DNA of 64,000 nt, taken from Paraliobacillus zengyii. GTDB lineage: Bacteria; Bacillota; Bacilli; Bacillales; Amphibacillaceae. Position 1 is the first letter of the stretch. Every line of letters starts with the position of its first letter. This document shows, piece after piece, positions 19,068 through 27,784 of this stretch. Made by a program: the position numbers and the translations under genes. The stretch spans positions 2,811,501-2,875,500 of the forward strand of contig NZ_CP029797.1 of assembly GCF_003268595.1 (NCBI RefSeq), in the 5' to 3' direction. The notes below the pieces were generated by a model. The model saw only the letters and a program-made list of their open reading frames with translations, did not search any database and was not told the origin of the DNA.

Positions 19068-19661
19068 TTAATTTTGAATCACTAAATCAGCTCTTTCTAA
19101 TGGTGAAACTCTTCTCATATAATGGTCTTCTGCTTTCCAGTATCTCTTTTCAAATTTTTCGATATTACTTTGTGTTACATCACTTTCACGATTAAATCTC
19201 TTTTCTCTTGAACAATCCAAATAAACCATAAAATCGTAGAAATGTCTCCACTCTTTTCGTTGTAAAAATACGCCTTCGATTATAATTAGACAAGTATCAG
19301 GTATTTTAACTGTCTGTAATTTTTGTTTATCAGAACTATAATCATAAGTTAGTAAGTTTAGTTCATTCGTTTTTTTTAGTCTGTTGAATAAATTCTCTTT
19401 GAGCCCCTCTATATCCCATTGCAAATGGTAATACTCATACCACTCATCATCGCCAGTGTTATAGCGCCTTTTTCTTTCTACAATGTAATCATCTATATGA
19501 AAAATACAAACCGAAATGTTTTTTTCCTGAATATACTGTTCAATGTATCTTACAAATGTTGTTTTCCCTGAACGAATTAATCCATCTATTCCAAGAACAA
19601 CTTTTTTACCTTGTTCAACTTTAGGGATTTCCTTCAATATATTTACTATTTTGTCTTCCAA
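19068..19661 (-). CDS. P-loop kinase of the uridine kinase-like family
   Basis: The protein (197 residues from the chosen start) has Walker A as GIDGLIRSGKTTF near residue 20. It also has a FHIDDYIVERKRRYNTGDDEWYEYYHLQWD substrate segment and a Walker B-like TCLIIIEGVFLQR, followed by an arginine-rich lid (SREKRFNRESDVTQ). This is the layout of uridine kinase, phosphoribulokinase and pantothenate kinase-like small-molecule kinases. The actual substrate is unknown. I favour the TTG at 19661 with GGGGTGGGA upstream; the ATG at 19694 has no ribosome binding site. Neighbours are small unrelated accessory genes, so context does not help. Confidence 0.75.
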   Translation of the reverse strand: MEDKIVNILKEIPKVEQGKKVVLGIDGLIRSGKTTFVRYIEQYIQEKNISVCIFHIDDYIVERKRRYNTGDDEWYEYYHLQWDIEGLKENLFNRLKKTNELNLLTYDYSSDKQKLQTVKIPDTCLIIIEGVFLQRKEWRHFYDFMVYLDCSREKRFNRESDVTQSNIEKFEKRYWKAEDHYMRRVSPLERADLVIQN

Positions 19662-19747
19662 GCCATTCCCACCCCAATTTAAATATTTCCCCATCTATTA
19701 ACTTACATATTAGCGAAACATCGTACACGCTATCATAATATAAACTA

Positions 19748-20023
19748 CTATTCTGAAATGGTGGAAACAGGTGAATCTTGTTTCTCCCAATTACTTGGCC
19801 CTTCATTCGGTGTGATAAATTTTCTCCAGTATTCACCAGTCTGTTTATCAAAGATGATAATGTTAGATTCATTTGGAGATAAAAATTCATATCTGAACTG
19901 TTCTTGTTCTGTCTTTACTTCTATCTCCTGACTGGAACTTAATGATTGTGAGATAAACCAACTTCCCGCAAGAATACACAAACCTAAAATGATAATGGAT
20001 AAAGACTTTAAATTATTATTCAA
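19748..20023 (-). CDS. Small membrane-anchored protein of unknown function
   Basis: This 91-residue protein has one N-terminal hydrophobic segment (residues 7-26, LSIIILGLCILAGSWFISQ). The following short outer domain contains IIIFDKQTGEYWRKF, a beta-hairpin-like pattern seen in many small Bacillus anchored proteins. ILAG-S has no lipobox cysteine, so it is an anchor, not a lipoprotein. The start is TTG at 20023 with GGGGTGG upstream. Function unknown. Confidence 0.6.
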   Translation of the reverse strand: MNNNLKSLSIIILGLCILAGSWFISQSLSSSQEIEVKTEQEQFRYEFLSPNESNIIIFDKQTGEYWRKFITPNEGPSNWEKQDSPVSTISE

Positions 20024-20304
20024 AATATTCCACCCCTTAATAATATGTATTATTCAATTAACCTACTGAGTTACTTCAACAACTTTTTGTTCGCCAAATT
20101 ATCTACCCATATATAAATCTAATTATTTATTTGTCTATTTCATTTTACATTAACGCTCTTCTACTAAACCCACTAAGTATTCAAACACTGTTAGACACAT
20201 AGTTATTTTAAATTAAAATCCTCTTAAATCCATTAAATGAAAGATAGGGATGCTGTTATCGATAATCCCTTGTTTAACTATTACATCCGTTAATGTAATA
20301 AGAC

Positions 20305-20829
20305 TCAAAGTTCTATCCAATATCTATTTATAATATTTCCATCTTCCTCTGTAAAATCTGAGTCAGGAATACCTCCACTCTTAAGTATTGTTTTGAATGA
20401 ACCTACATTATCATGATCACAAACTACTAAAGCTTTTTTTATACCCAATTCTTTTGCTTTTATAAGAGATAAAGCCAATAATCTTGTTGCAAAGCCTTTT
20501 CTTCTTTCTGAAGGACGGATACCGTAACCAATATGTCCGCCACTTTCTAACAGAATATTTGTTAATTGGTGCCTTATATTAACTGCCCCAATAATTACAT
20601 TCATATCGTTTATTAACCAATATGTTGAATGAGAAACCCACCCTTTTGGAAGGTTAGTAGCACTTTCATTATCTTCTAAAGAAGATACCATACTCTCAAA
20701 GTTTGAAGGGTCATTTTGAATAACCCAAGGTACCATATTTTCACCACTATCTAGCCACTCGCTATAAAAATTGAGATACTCTTCCTTTAAATTCACTGTT
20801 GGTTTAACTAAATACAAACTATATCCCAT
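20305..20829 (-). CDS. GNAT family N-acetyltransferase
   Basis: The 174-residue protein begins MGYSLYLVKPTVNLKEEYL. It shows the GNAT core: beta strand INDMNVIIGAVNIRH, then the acetyl-CoA loop GYGIRPSERRKGFATRLL (Q/RxxGxG/A type), then the LGIKKALVVCDHDNVGS segment. It resembles YycN/'predicted acetyltransferase' members found in many Bacillus genomes. The acceptor is unknown. ATG 20829 is preferred over an upstream frame opening at 20895 because GAGGAG lies seven bases before it. Confidence 0.85.
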   Translation of the reverse strand: MGYSLYLVKPTVNLKEEYLNFYSEWLDSGENMVPWVIQNDPSNFESMVSSLEDNESATNLPKGWVSHSTYWLINDMNVIIGAVNIRHQLTNILLESGGHIGYGIRPSERRKGFATRLLALSLIKAKELGIKKALVVCDHDNVGSFKTILKSGGIPDSDFTEEDGNIINRYWIEL

Positions 20830-20984
20830 TGAACAATCTCCTCGTCTTATTAACTCCACTTCAGCATAGTCAGAACACGCTTCTTTGTTCAACAAACCTG
20901 CTACGTCAGCTCAACAAGCAATTAGAGCTGCGACATCAACAGCACCTTGTTCCACTAAACAACCAATTTCTTTAACAGGAGTTT

Positions 20985-21449
20985 TTAACATTTATACTCC
21001 ATCTTTAGAAACTCGAATGTACTTCCATTTGTATCTTGCATAAAAGTCTCTATACCTTGAAATCCGACCTTTCTATATAACTTTATTGCTCTTTGATTAA
21101 AAGTTGCAACTGATAATGTGATTTTTTTAGGTTTAATTTCAGATTGAATAAAGTTAATACCTGCCCTCAAAAACTCTGCACCATTGCTTTGTCCAGTTAA
21201 ATCAGGTCTCATTCCTAAACCAATATCACAAGTTGTGACGGCAACTTTACTAAAACTTAAGAACGCAACCAATTCATTTTCTTTTGTTACAGCAAATGTT
21301 GATTTCCCTCGCTCTTCTGGGTTTAAAAATTCAGCTAAATCTTCTTCATCAGATTCCATATTATAAAATGAATATTCGCCTTCATAATGCCAGTTAAATG
21401 CAATATTTTCTGCTTGCTTTTGTGTCATGACACTAAATTCATAAGCCAT
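20985..21449 (-). CDS. GNAT family N-acetyltransferase (RimI-like)
   Basis: The 154-residue protein carries the GNAT elements LVAFLSFSKV, then DIGLGMRPDLTGQSNGAEFLRAGI (the acetyl-CoA loop in a relaxed form), TLSVATFNQRAIKLYRKVGF and a closing FEFLKMEY strand. The NQRAI..Y.K.GF motif is typical of RimI and small-molecule acetyltransferases. It lies in a run of small accessory genes with a second GNAT. The acceptor is unknown, and antibiotic or amine acetylation are both possible. Confidence 0.85.
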   Translation of the reverse strand: MAYEFSVMTQKQAENIAFNWHYEGEYSFYNMESDEEDLAEFLNPEERGKSTFAVTKENELVAFLSFSKVAVTTCDIGLGMRPDLTGQSNGAEFLRAGINFIQSEIKPKKITLSVATFNQRAIKLYRKVGFQGIETFMQDTNGSTFEFLKMEYKC

Positions 21450-21573
21450 TTTAATTCTCCATCGTTTCTAAATATATTTTCTCTCCTTGTTCAACTCTGC
21501 GGTTCGTTAGTCCACTACAGCTTTTCCAGTATCGCTCACGTTTGTTAAATAAAACTATATCAACTTCTTTTTA

Positions 21574-21888
21574 TTAATTCGATTCATAATCAGTACGGTA
21601 TTTGGATTTAAATTTAGCAATGAAAGGAAATAAAATTGAGGGAATGCCTATTGATATTAATACCGCCAATAAATAATAAACAAATGAGGTATATAAAAAC
21701 CCTTCTATTAAAAATAACGTTAATGAAAGTATCACTAGCATCATCAAAAACACGATGACCTTTGAAGAAGTTTCTATAAAATGTTCTGTATCACATTCCT
21801 TGCAATTCATAGGTTGATTATTTCCGATTTGGGATTTGTAAATTTGGCTCCAGCTAAATTTAATTAAACATTTCTCGCACCTTTGCAC
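21574..21888 (-). CDS. Small zinc-ribbon membrane protein (cxxc_20_cxxc family)
   Basis: This 104-residue protein has two CxxC pairs, CEKC near residue 4 and CKEC near residue 30, separated by about 25 residues. Two hydrophobic helices follow (about 43-63 and 67-90). The pattern fits the Bacillus-restricted family TIGR04104 (cxxc_20_cxxc), whose function is unknown. The start is GTG at 21888 with an AAAGGAGTGGGGG tract upstream. Confidence 0.75.
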   Translation of the reverse strand: MQRCEKCLIKFSWSQIYKSQIGNNQPMNCKECDTEHFIETSSKVIVFLMMLVILSLTLFLIEGFLYTSFVYYLLAVLISIGIPSILFPFIAKFKSKYRTDYESN

Positions 21889-22000
21889 AGTAGAACTACC
21901 CCCACTCCTTTAAAATTAACTTGCGTATTTGTTTTACAATGTTAATGTTGAATTGTACTCTATAGCGATACTGAAAAAAACTTCCAAAAATACGAGAAAC

Positions 22001-22531
22001 CTATTCTAAGAAAAACTCTAAAAAGGTAATAACGTAATATGCAAAGAAGAAGTTCAGTGCCTGCATCACTAAGAAAACAACGAAAATAATTATAAAGTTT
22101 CTCATAGTTGATTGTCTTATTTGTAGATAGTAACCTATTCCCCATATAACATAAATGAGCATGATTTGTATGTGTTCTGCTAGGTAGGGATCTTGTTGTG
22201 GAACGAAATGCTGTCCGAAAACCGAAAAGAAGCCTAAAACTAATAAAATAACAAGTAATATAAAATTTGTTATATGAATTACTTTTCTAATAATTCGAGA
22301 ATTGTTTAATATAATTCCTACGATCATTTCAAGAACCGCAAGCACCAATGCACATATCATAATTATAAATTCCATTTGAAACACATTGAAAAGTAATAAC
22401 AAAACTACCAAAACAAAATGGACAACTGCAGAAATATATAAACCTATCGTTTTTTTAGAAAATACGCTATAAATCGCATAGACTAATCCCACCAATGCTA
22501 TTCCTGCAATCCAAACAGCCCAAGACGTCAC
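22001..22531 (-). CDS. Multi-pass membrane protein of unknown function
   Basis: The 176-residue protein is almost wholly hydrophobic, with about five to six membrane helices. Segments include WAVWIAGIALVGLVYAIYSVF, LYISAVVHFVLVVLLLLF, FILLVILLVLGFFSVF and LMLIYVIWGIGYYLQI-like stretches. I do not recognise the family. The start is GTG at 22531 directly after AAGGAGGAG, a strong ribosome binding site that supports a real gene. Confidence 0.6.
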   Translation of the reverse strand: MTSWAVWIAGIALVGLVYAIYSVFSKKTIGLYISAVVHFVLVVLLLLFNVFQMEFIIMICALVLAVLEMIVGIILNNSRIIRKVIHITNFILLVILLVLGFFSVFGQHFVPQQDPYLAEHIQIMLIYVIWGIGYYLQIRQSTMRNFIIIFVVFLVMQALNFFFAYYVITFLEFFLE

Positions 22532-23149
22532 TCAAAACTCCTCCTTATAGCTATCCTTTGATTACAATTTTCAACAACCCAACAATTCCTCATATCTATA
22601 CCATACCAGAAACTTAAAAGTTTTTGCTGTTATATTCCATTAATATGTAAATATTCAATTCAAACAAAAACATGGGTGTCCCAAATTCCTTTCAACTCAG
22701 GGAATTAAAGAATACTTAGCTTGATCTAGCGAAAGATTAAAACCATCAATGTTTCACACCATATTCGTTTTATTCAGTCTATTTTTATTATTTAAATGAG
22801 GAAGGACATAATCGATATTTAAACTTAAAACAAAACTATAGCAAAGGCATTAGCAGTGATCTTAAGCTGGGCACTATACGGAGCGTTAATTATTGGATGC
22901 AACATCAAATGCAAAAAGATATGGAGGGATGTAAACTAATATAGGTTTTTTATGAAATCTAACTATTTTCATTTCTAAATATAAAAGAGCCTGTTTTTTA
23001 AAACAGACTCTTAAGAGTATTTTCGGACACTTCCATCTTCCACAATTCTGCTAGAAGCAATTGCTCTCATTCTGATATCGCACCAATTAATTGAACATCT
23101 ATTTAGGGGTTATCATTAAAAATATCTCGGGTTAAACTTACAAGATTAA
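22532..23149. other. Gene-poor spacer with an uncapped coding-like fragment
   Basis: No complete gene was found. An open plus-strand frame of 67 codons at 22741-22944 has no start codon or ribosome binding site, yet reads like protein (NEEGHNRYLNLKQNYSKG ... TIRSVNYWMQHQ). It may be the tail of a decayed gene; I cannot name it. The terminator at 22985-23012 belongs to the minus-strand gene at 23150. Confidence 0.35.
22985..23012 (-). terminator. Terminator downstream of the flavin reductase-like gene
   Basis: AAGAG-C-CTGTTTT pairs with AAAACAG-A-CTCTT around TT. On the minus strand the tail is TTATATTT. It lies 138 bp past the stop of the 23150-23848 gene. Confidence 0.6.
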
Positions 23150-23848
23150 TCATAAAAAATTAGGCAGTTGTTGTTCATGCTTATCGAGCATAATCTGTTC
23201 TGGGTTGATGCCTTGCTCACGTAGTACTTCAATATTTTGGACAAGGAATTCGTCACTACCGACAATATAAAAGTGTCCATCCTTGTCTGAAGCGAGATTT
23301 TTCACTTCTTCATAGAAGTCTTTACGGTTGTCGACGAACCGTGACGTAAAATTCTTCTCAGATGCGGTTTTAAAAATGTTAGTGAATAAGAAATCTTTTG
23401 ATGAATCGATGTTCAAGGAATGAATTTGATTAACGTTGTCTTGATGTTCGAAATAGTTTAGTACAAGCGGTCTAAAAGTCGCCAAGCCGACTCCTGATGA
23501 TAGCAGGTACACATTTTTGTCTTCTCTTTTAAGCGGTATATTTGAATGCGTTTTAAAGATTGCAACTTCATCGCCGACTTTAAGATTTCTTAAAATCGCT
23601 TTAAACTCAGAACACTGCTCTTTAATACGTGTTGTGATTCCAATTAAATTTTCGTTCGGTAAAGTGGAGATTGACATATGGCGAATTAGGCTGCGGTTTG
23701 GTTTTTCTCCTGCATTAAAACCTTCCAGTGCGAAGTGGATGTGTGCTCCCTCTTCCCATGTATAGTCTTTCGGACAGTCGAGTAGGTACGTTTTCACCTC
23801 AGCCGCTTCTTCAATGATCTTATTTATTTTAGTCCAGTATATTTGCAT
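23150..23848 (-). CDS. Ferredoxin reductase-like FAD/NAD(P)-binding oxidoreductase
   Basis: The 232-residue protein follows the ferredoxin-NADP reductase plan. An FAD-binding barrel (about 1-100) holds RHMSISTLPNENLIGITTRI, in place of the common RxYS(T/S) flavin motif. A NAD-binding lobe follows, with VYLLSSGVGLATFRPLVLNY and HFYIVGSDEFLVQNIEVLREQGI. The C-terminal MLDKHE is near the usual EQF-type end. No ferredoxin or haem domain is fused. A good Fur-box candidate overlaps the promoter region, which suggests iron-regulated electron transfer, for example to a siderophore or haem enzyme. The partner is not in the window. ATG 23848 is used. Confidence 0.8.
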   Translation of the reverse strand: MQIYWTKINKIIEEAAEVKTYLLDCPKDYTWEEGAHIHFALEGFNAGEKPNRSLIRHMSISTLPNENLIGITTRIKEQCSEFKAILRNLKVGDEVAIFKTHSNIPLKREDKNVYLLSSGVGLATFRPLVLNYFEHQDNVNQIHSLNIDSSKDFLFTNIFKTASEKNFTSRFVDNRKDFYEEVKNLASDKDGHFYIVGSDEFLVQNIEVLREQGINPEQIMLDKHEQQLPNFL

Positions 23849-23863
23849 GATATATTCCCCTTT

Positions 23864-23913
23864 ATTATACGTATTGTTACTATTTAATGTACACTAATTA
23901 ATAACTATTATCA
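23864..23913 (-). promoter_or_regulatory. Promoter with Fur-box candidate
   Basis: The minus strand has TATAAT (23864-23869) and TGTACA (23888-23893) 18 bases apart. Directly upstream, TGATAAT-A-GTTATTA (23899-23913) matches the 7-1-7 Fur box TGATAAT-N-ATTATCA at 12 of 14 positions. Confidence 0.6.
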
Positions 23914-23975
23914 ATTAAAGGGATCTTCCTTTACACAACTAGCCATCGGAAAAATTATAGTTTACGAGAAGCCTT

Positions 23976-25346
23976 TTATTTTGTAATCTTTTTCATCTCT
24001 TCTAGCATCTGACTAACATCATCTTTTAAGACTAAGAAGTCTACTACTTCGTCAACAAATACAGCGTAATGTGTTTCATCATATGGCACAAATGCGACGT
24101 TAACTTCTTTTTGTTGATCATTTTCTATATTTATGACATATGTCAACTCTATTTCTGGATCTTGATAAGTGACATCATCCTTAGCTACTTTATCCACCTT
24201 CAAACCCGCTACAAACTTATACGCATCACGAAATGTATCTTCGTCTAATATTTTGTCATCTAAACGAAAAGTAGAAGCAATTTCCTCTTCACCCTCCGCG
24301 TTTATTTCCGTAGTATGTTCCATCATAATAGCAGCCGAAATTTCTGCGGACTCTATTTTTAGTTGATTCATAACATCTAGAGCAATAATTTTTACATAAC
24401 CATCCAATAGATCAAATGCCTGATAGCTATATAAATCTAATAACTGATTATTAATCGTAAAAACAGTTGATTTACCGTCTAACATAGCATAATAATTACC
24501 ACCAGCAGCTGGATCACCAATTATTATTTTTTCTGTTTTTTCAGCTGACCCTAACGTTATTGTGAAATCTGCTTCATCTAATCCATATTCGCTCAAATCA
24601 GTTGGATTGGTGGAAACTAGTTCAGTCATTTCAAATTGATCAATTGCATAAATCATATCTGACATTTTAGAGTATGCTGCGTTATAATATCCACTATAAG
24701 GCACATGCACATACCATCCCGTTATGTTTGCACGTGATTCTTCTTCAGGATAAGGAGCATCATTTGTAAGTTCTATTGTTTCTGCTCCATTATCTATCGT
24801 CATCTTATTAACTGTTTCAGATGTAATCGTAATAATTTGATTATCTGTGTAACCTTGCTTTTGTAATGGCAACGTTTCAATTAATGTGCTTGCAACAAGA
24901 TAGATGGTACCCGCATTTTGATTCTCTACGTAATAAGCGGAACCTGCTGCATTTAAATCACCGATTGTCCATGTTTCTTCTGTATCTTTATCCGAATAGC
25001 CAACCTTCAACTTAATTTGTGGAAAATCTAATCCGACATCCTTTTTCTTCACATCTACTTTTTCACCTTCTAAGCTAAATAAGGTTGTTAAAGCACTCTG
25101 TATTTTTTCTTGATCTGCAGCTTGTTGACTATCTTTAATCGTCCATGTTTCTTCTTCAACCTTTTCTAAGGTAACCGTGTTATCCATTTGTATTGTTACT
25201 TGATCTACCTTTTCACTCTCTGTAATCAAAATTTCAGGTGATTGCTTAATTCCATTGGCAACTTTTTCTTGATCAGTTAAAAAAAACAATAGCACGGCCA
25301 AACCAATTATCACGATGCTGATTATCAGTAGATACTTACGTTTCAT
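23976..25346 (-). CDS. DUF4340 domain-containing membrane-anchored protein
   Basis: The 456-residue protein has one N-terminal membrane helix (residues 4-25, KYLLIISIVIIGLAVLLFFL) and a large outer region built of repeated beta-rich units. These include EKVDQVTIQMDNTVTLEKVEEETW, VNKMTIDNGAETIELTND and MNQLKIESAEIS, and the repeat pattern is that of DUF4340. In other bacteria DUF4340 proteins accompany GldA/GldF/GldG-like ABC-2 transporters, but no such genes are here. It lies downstream of yesL in the same direction. Its role in this sugar locus is unknown; a wall- or surface-associated function is possible. Confidence 0.8.
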   Translation of the reverse strand: MKRKYLLIISIVIIGLAVLLFFLTDQEKVANGIKQSPEILITESEKVDQVTIQMDNTVTLEKVEEETWTIKDSQQAADQEKIQSALTTLFSLEGEKVDVKKKDVGLDFPQIKLKVGYSDKDTEETWTIGDLNAAGSAYYVENQNAGTIYLVASTLIETLPLQKQGYTDNQIITITSETVNKMTIDNGAETIELTNDAPYPEEESRANITGWYVHVPYSGYYNAAYSKMSDMIYAIDQFEMTELVSTNPTDLSEYGLDEADFTITLGSAEKTEKIIIGDPAAGGNYYAMLDGKSTVFTINNQLLDLYSYQAFDLLDGYVKIIALDVMNQLKIESAEISAAIMMEHTTEINAEGEEEIASTFRLDDKILDEDTFRDAYKFVAGLKVDKVAKDDVTYQDPEIELTYVINIENDQQKEVNVAFVPYDETHYAVFVDEVVDFLVLKDDVSQMLEEMKKITK

Positions 25347-25460
25347 GATAAAAACCTCACAGACTGTTATTTATTTACTAGTTTAATCAATTTTATAATA
25401 CCAATTTAGTCACCACTTATATTCCAAACCATCTATTTTATGAGTGGTTTGATATTGTAA

Positions 25461-26135
25461 TTATGAAATTGACTCAGTTGATAAATCAATTTCCATTTGT
25501 TTAAGTGGGCGTTGAATATTAAACATGATGAAAAAACAGGTTATGCTCATTAAGAAAAGGATAAAAATACTTGGGACTGCATAATAGATAATTCCTAGTG
25601 CAACAATGGTTGTCATATTTAATAAGGTAGTTTTAAAAAAACGGAAATTCGCATAAAACGAAACTAGAAACAAATTTTTTATTTTCACTTCAAAACGTGT
25701 CATAAGTGGTAACGCATAAAGCATAATTGCTACATTTACCAAGATAAACACTAAAAATATTGGAGATAATAGTGAAAAGTATAAATTTCCATAATGAATA
25801 TCGATAATTAGAATAGTTATAACAGACCATTGTATTAGCCAATACTTCATTGTTACCTTGAAGTTAGTACCATAAAAATGCCAATAATCCTTTGTTGGTT
25901 GAATAACCTTATCTTTCACTAATTTATCCATAGTTGCTAATAAAGCAGTAATTGAAGGACCAAAAGGGAGAATAGCTACATAAAACAAAAGAATGTTTTC
26001 TATTGTAAACTCGACAAAGTAAAACGCGAAAACGAATAGGCTATTCGCTATAAAAAAATAAAAATTAGTGACTAAAAATGCATAAATATAAGTAATCACA
26101 TTATATATTGGTCTATCTATAATTGAATTTGCCAC
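25461..26135 (-). CDS. YesL family membrane protein (DUF624)
   Basis: The 224-residue protein has about five membrane helices and the DUF624 signature: an opening NVITYIYAFLVTNFYFFIANS and an internal FGPSITALLATMDKL (the GPA..A...M element). YesL proteins occur almost only in sugar-use loci beside YesM/YesN two-component systems and LplB-type transporters, and they are suspected to help transport or sensing. That context is met here. It starts 19 bp after yesN, so the genes are probably co-transcribed. Confidence 0.85.
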   Translation of the reverse strand: MANSIIDRPIYNVITYIYAFLVTNFYFFIANSLFVFAFYFVEFTIENILLFYVAILPFGPSITALLATMDKLVKDKVIQPTKDYWHFYGTNFKVTMKYWLIQWSVITILIIDIHYGNLYFSLLSPIFLVFILVNVAIMLYALPLMTRFEVKIKNLFLVSFYANFRFFKTTLLNMTTIVALGIIYYAVPSIFILFLMSITCFFIMFNIQRPLKQMEIDLSTESIS

Positions 26136-26154
26136 TTTTATCCCCCACTAGTCT

Positions 26155-27672
26155 TTATAAAATTGAACGTTCTTTTCTACTTTCTTTTTGATACTCTTTA
26201 GGACTCATCCCTACATGTTTCTTGAATTTTTTATAAAAATAATCCATATTACTGTAGCCAACTAAATCCGATACTTTATATACTTTATAATCTTGTTTCA
26301 CTAGCAATTGTTTAGCTTTTGCAATCCTAATCTTATCTAGATAGGTATGAAAGTGCTCACCTGTGTGGATTTTAAACTTCTTCCCTAAATAAGAGCTGTT
26401 ATAATTAAATAAATTAGCTAAAACTTTTAAATTTAAATCCTGATAATAATATTGTTGTGTATAATTTAATATCTTTTTCATATTGTCTTCAGCAGATAAA
26501 GAAAATCCATTGATTTGTTTTGCAAGTAACCAAAGTCTTAATTCAATAACATTAAACAACTCTTGGATATTGTTTGTCTGGTAAACTTGTTTAACAAATG
26601 GCTCTTTTTCTCCTATTTGCAAGTCTTGATAAGTTTTTGACATTTCCTTCATTATTTCTGATACAAATTCAATCATTTCTGCCTGAATTCGACTTTTTTC
26701 AAATTTTGCGAGTTGATAATACCGAATGAGTACTTTTGATTGTTCTTCTAATTTGTTTCTATCTTTGAATTCTAAAGAACGAATAATGATGGAAGAGATT
26801 TGGTTATAATCGGGTTCTGCTATTCTTTCATTATCAAGTATCGAATACGTCAAATATGGCGTATCTCCAAAACAATAAGCAAGTTTGTCAATTTGGTCTA
26901 TTTGTCGAAGTGCTAAGCCAATTTCACTAAGAGATTGAAAAGAATTTGCTAGATAACCTTTAATTGGATTAGTAACAAGCTCCTGGATTTTATCGTTAAA
27001 AAGTGTAAGATAGGCTATTACTTCCTGCTCCTCACAGGAAATACATAATAAATAAATCGCCCGATCTTTCCAAATTAACTTCACTTTTTGTGTTTCATAT
27101 GGTTTTAAAATTTCTTTTATTTCTTGCTTTTTCATGTCTTCATCAGCATGTAAAACAGCTAAATGAAAGTGATCTGGGCTTATTTCCATAAGATTTTGTA
27201 TCTGCCTATCATCCGCTCTTCCTTCAATTACGGATTTCCACCTTTGTTCTTCAGAAAGCTGTTGATACTGTGTTAATTGGGTGTGTATTTTTTTATCATT
27301 CGTTAGGGCAGTCTTAATCTCAGCTAATATCGCAACCAATTCATCTTCATCTATTGGTTTTAGGAGATAAGATTCAATACCTAATTTAATCGACTGTTTT
27401 GCATAAGAGAAACTAGAATAGCCTGATAATACAATAAATTTACACGTGTATCCTTCTTGTTTGGCTTTTTCAATTACTTCTATACCTGACATACCTGGCA
27501 TTCTAATATCTATTAAAACCACTTCTGGCTGATGAATTCGAATCTTATTCAGACCATCACGACCATCTAACCCAACATCACAGATTGTAAAACCATACCG
27601 TTCCCACTCTATTACTTGCCGTAAACCTTCTCTAATTAAAGGTTCATCATCAATTAGCAACACCATAAACAT
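26155..27672 (-). CDS. AraC-type response regulator (YesN family)
   Basis: The 505-residue protein has an N-terminal receiver domain with the acidic pair in LIDDEP, the phospho-acceptor D55 in VVLIDIRMPGMSG, and the lysine in YLLKPIDEDEL. A middle region of about 250 residues follows. A C-terminal AraC double helix-turn-helix (about 400-500) contains FNYNSSYLGKKFKIHTGEHFHTYL and VSDLVGYSNMDYFYKKFKKHVGMSP. These regulators activate sugar transporter operons when phosphorylated by their YesM partner, encoded just upstream. The most likely target is the ABC operon at 18.8 kb or the GH3/GH95 genes, but no binding site is known. Confidence 0.92.
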   Translation of the reverse strand: MFMVLLIDDEPLIREGLRQVIEWERYGFTICDVGLDGRDGLNKIRIHQPEVVLIDIRMPGMSGIEVIEKAKQEGYTCKFIVLSGYSSFSYAKQSIKLGIESYLLKPIDEDELVAILAEIKTALTNDKKIHTQLTQYQQLSEEQRWKSVIEGRADDRQIQNLMEISPDHFHLAVLHADEDMKKQEIKEILKPYETQKVKLIWKDRAIYLLCISCEEQEVIAYLTLFNDKIQELVTNPIKGYLANSFQSLSEIGLALRQIDQIDKLAYCFGDTPYLTYSILDNERIAEPDYNQISSIIIRSLEFKDRNKLEEQSKVLIRYYQLAKFEKSRIQAEMIEFVSEIMKEMSKTYQDLQIGEKEPFVKQVYQTNNIQELFNVIELRLWLLAKQINGFSLSAEDNMKKILNYTQQYYYQDLNLKVLANLFNYNSSYLGKKFKIHTGEHFHTYLDKIRIAKAKQLLVKQDYKVYKVSDLVGYSNMDYFYKKFKKHVGMSPKEYQKESRKERSIL

Positions 27673-27784
27673 GATAAAACAACCCCTTTATCATTGAATC
27701 GTCACTATATATCTTTTTCTTTCTGAATCCTTTCGCAGATACTAATTCTTTTCAACATACAAACTTGGTGGAAAATGCAATTTT

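Noticed and set aside
20830..20984. N-terminal extension of the first GNAT gene or a separate peptide
   Set aside because: The frame upstream of 20829 opens at 20895 without a ribosome binding site, and family members start at the GAGGAG-preceded ATG.
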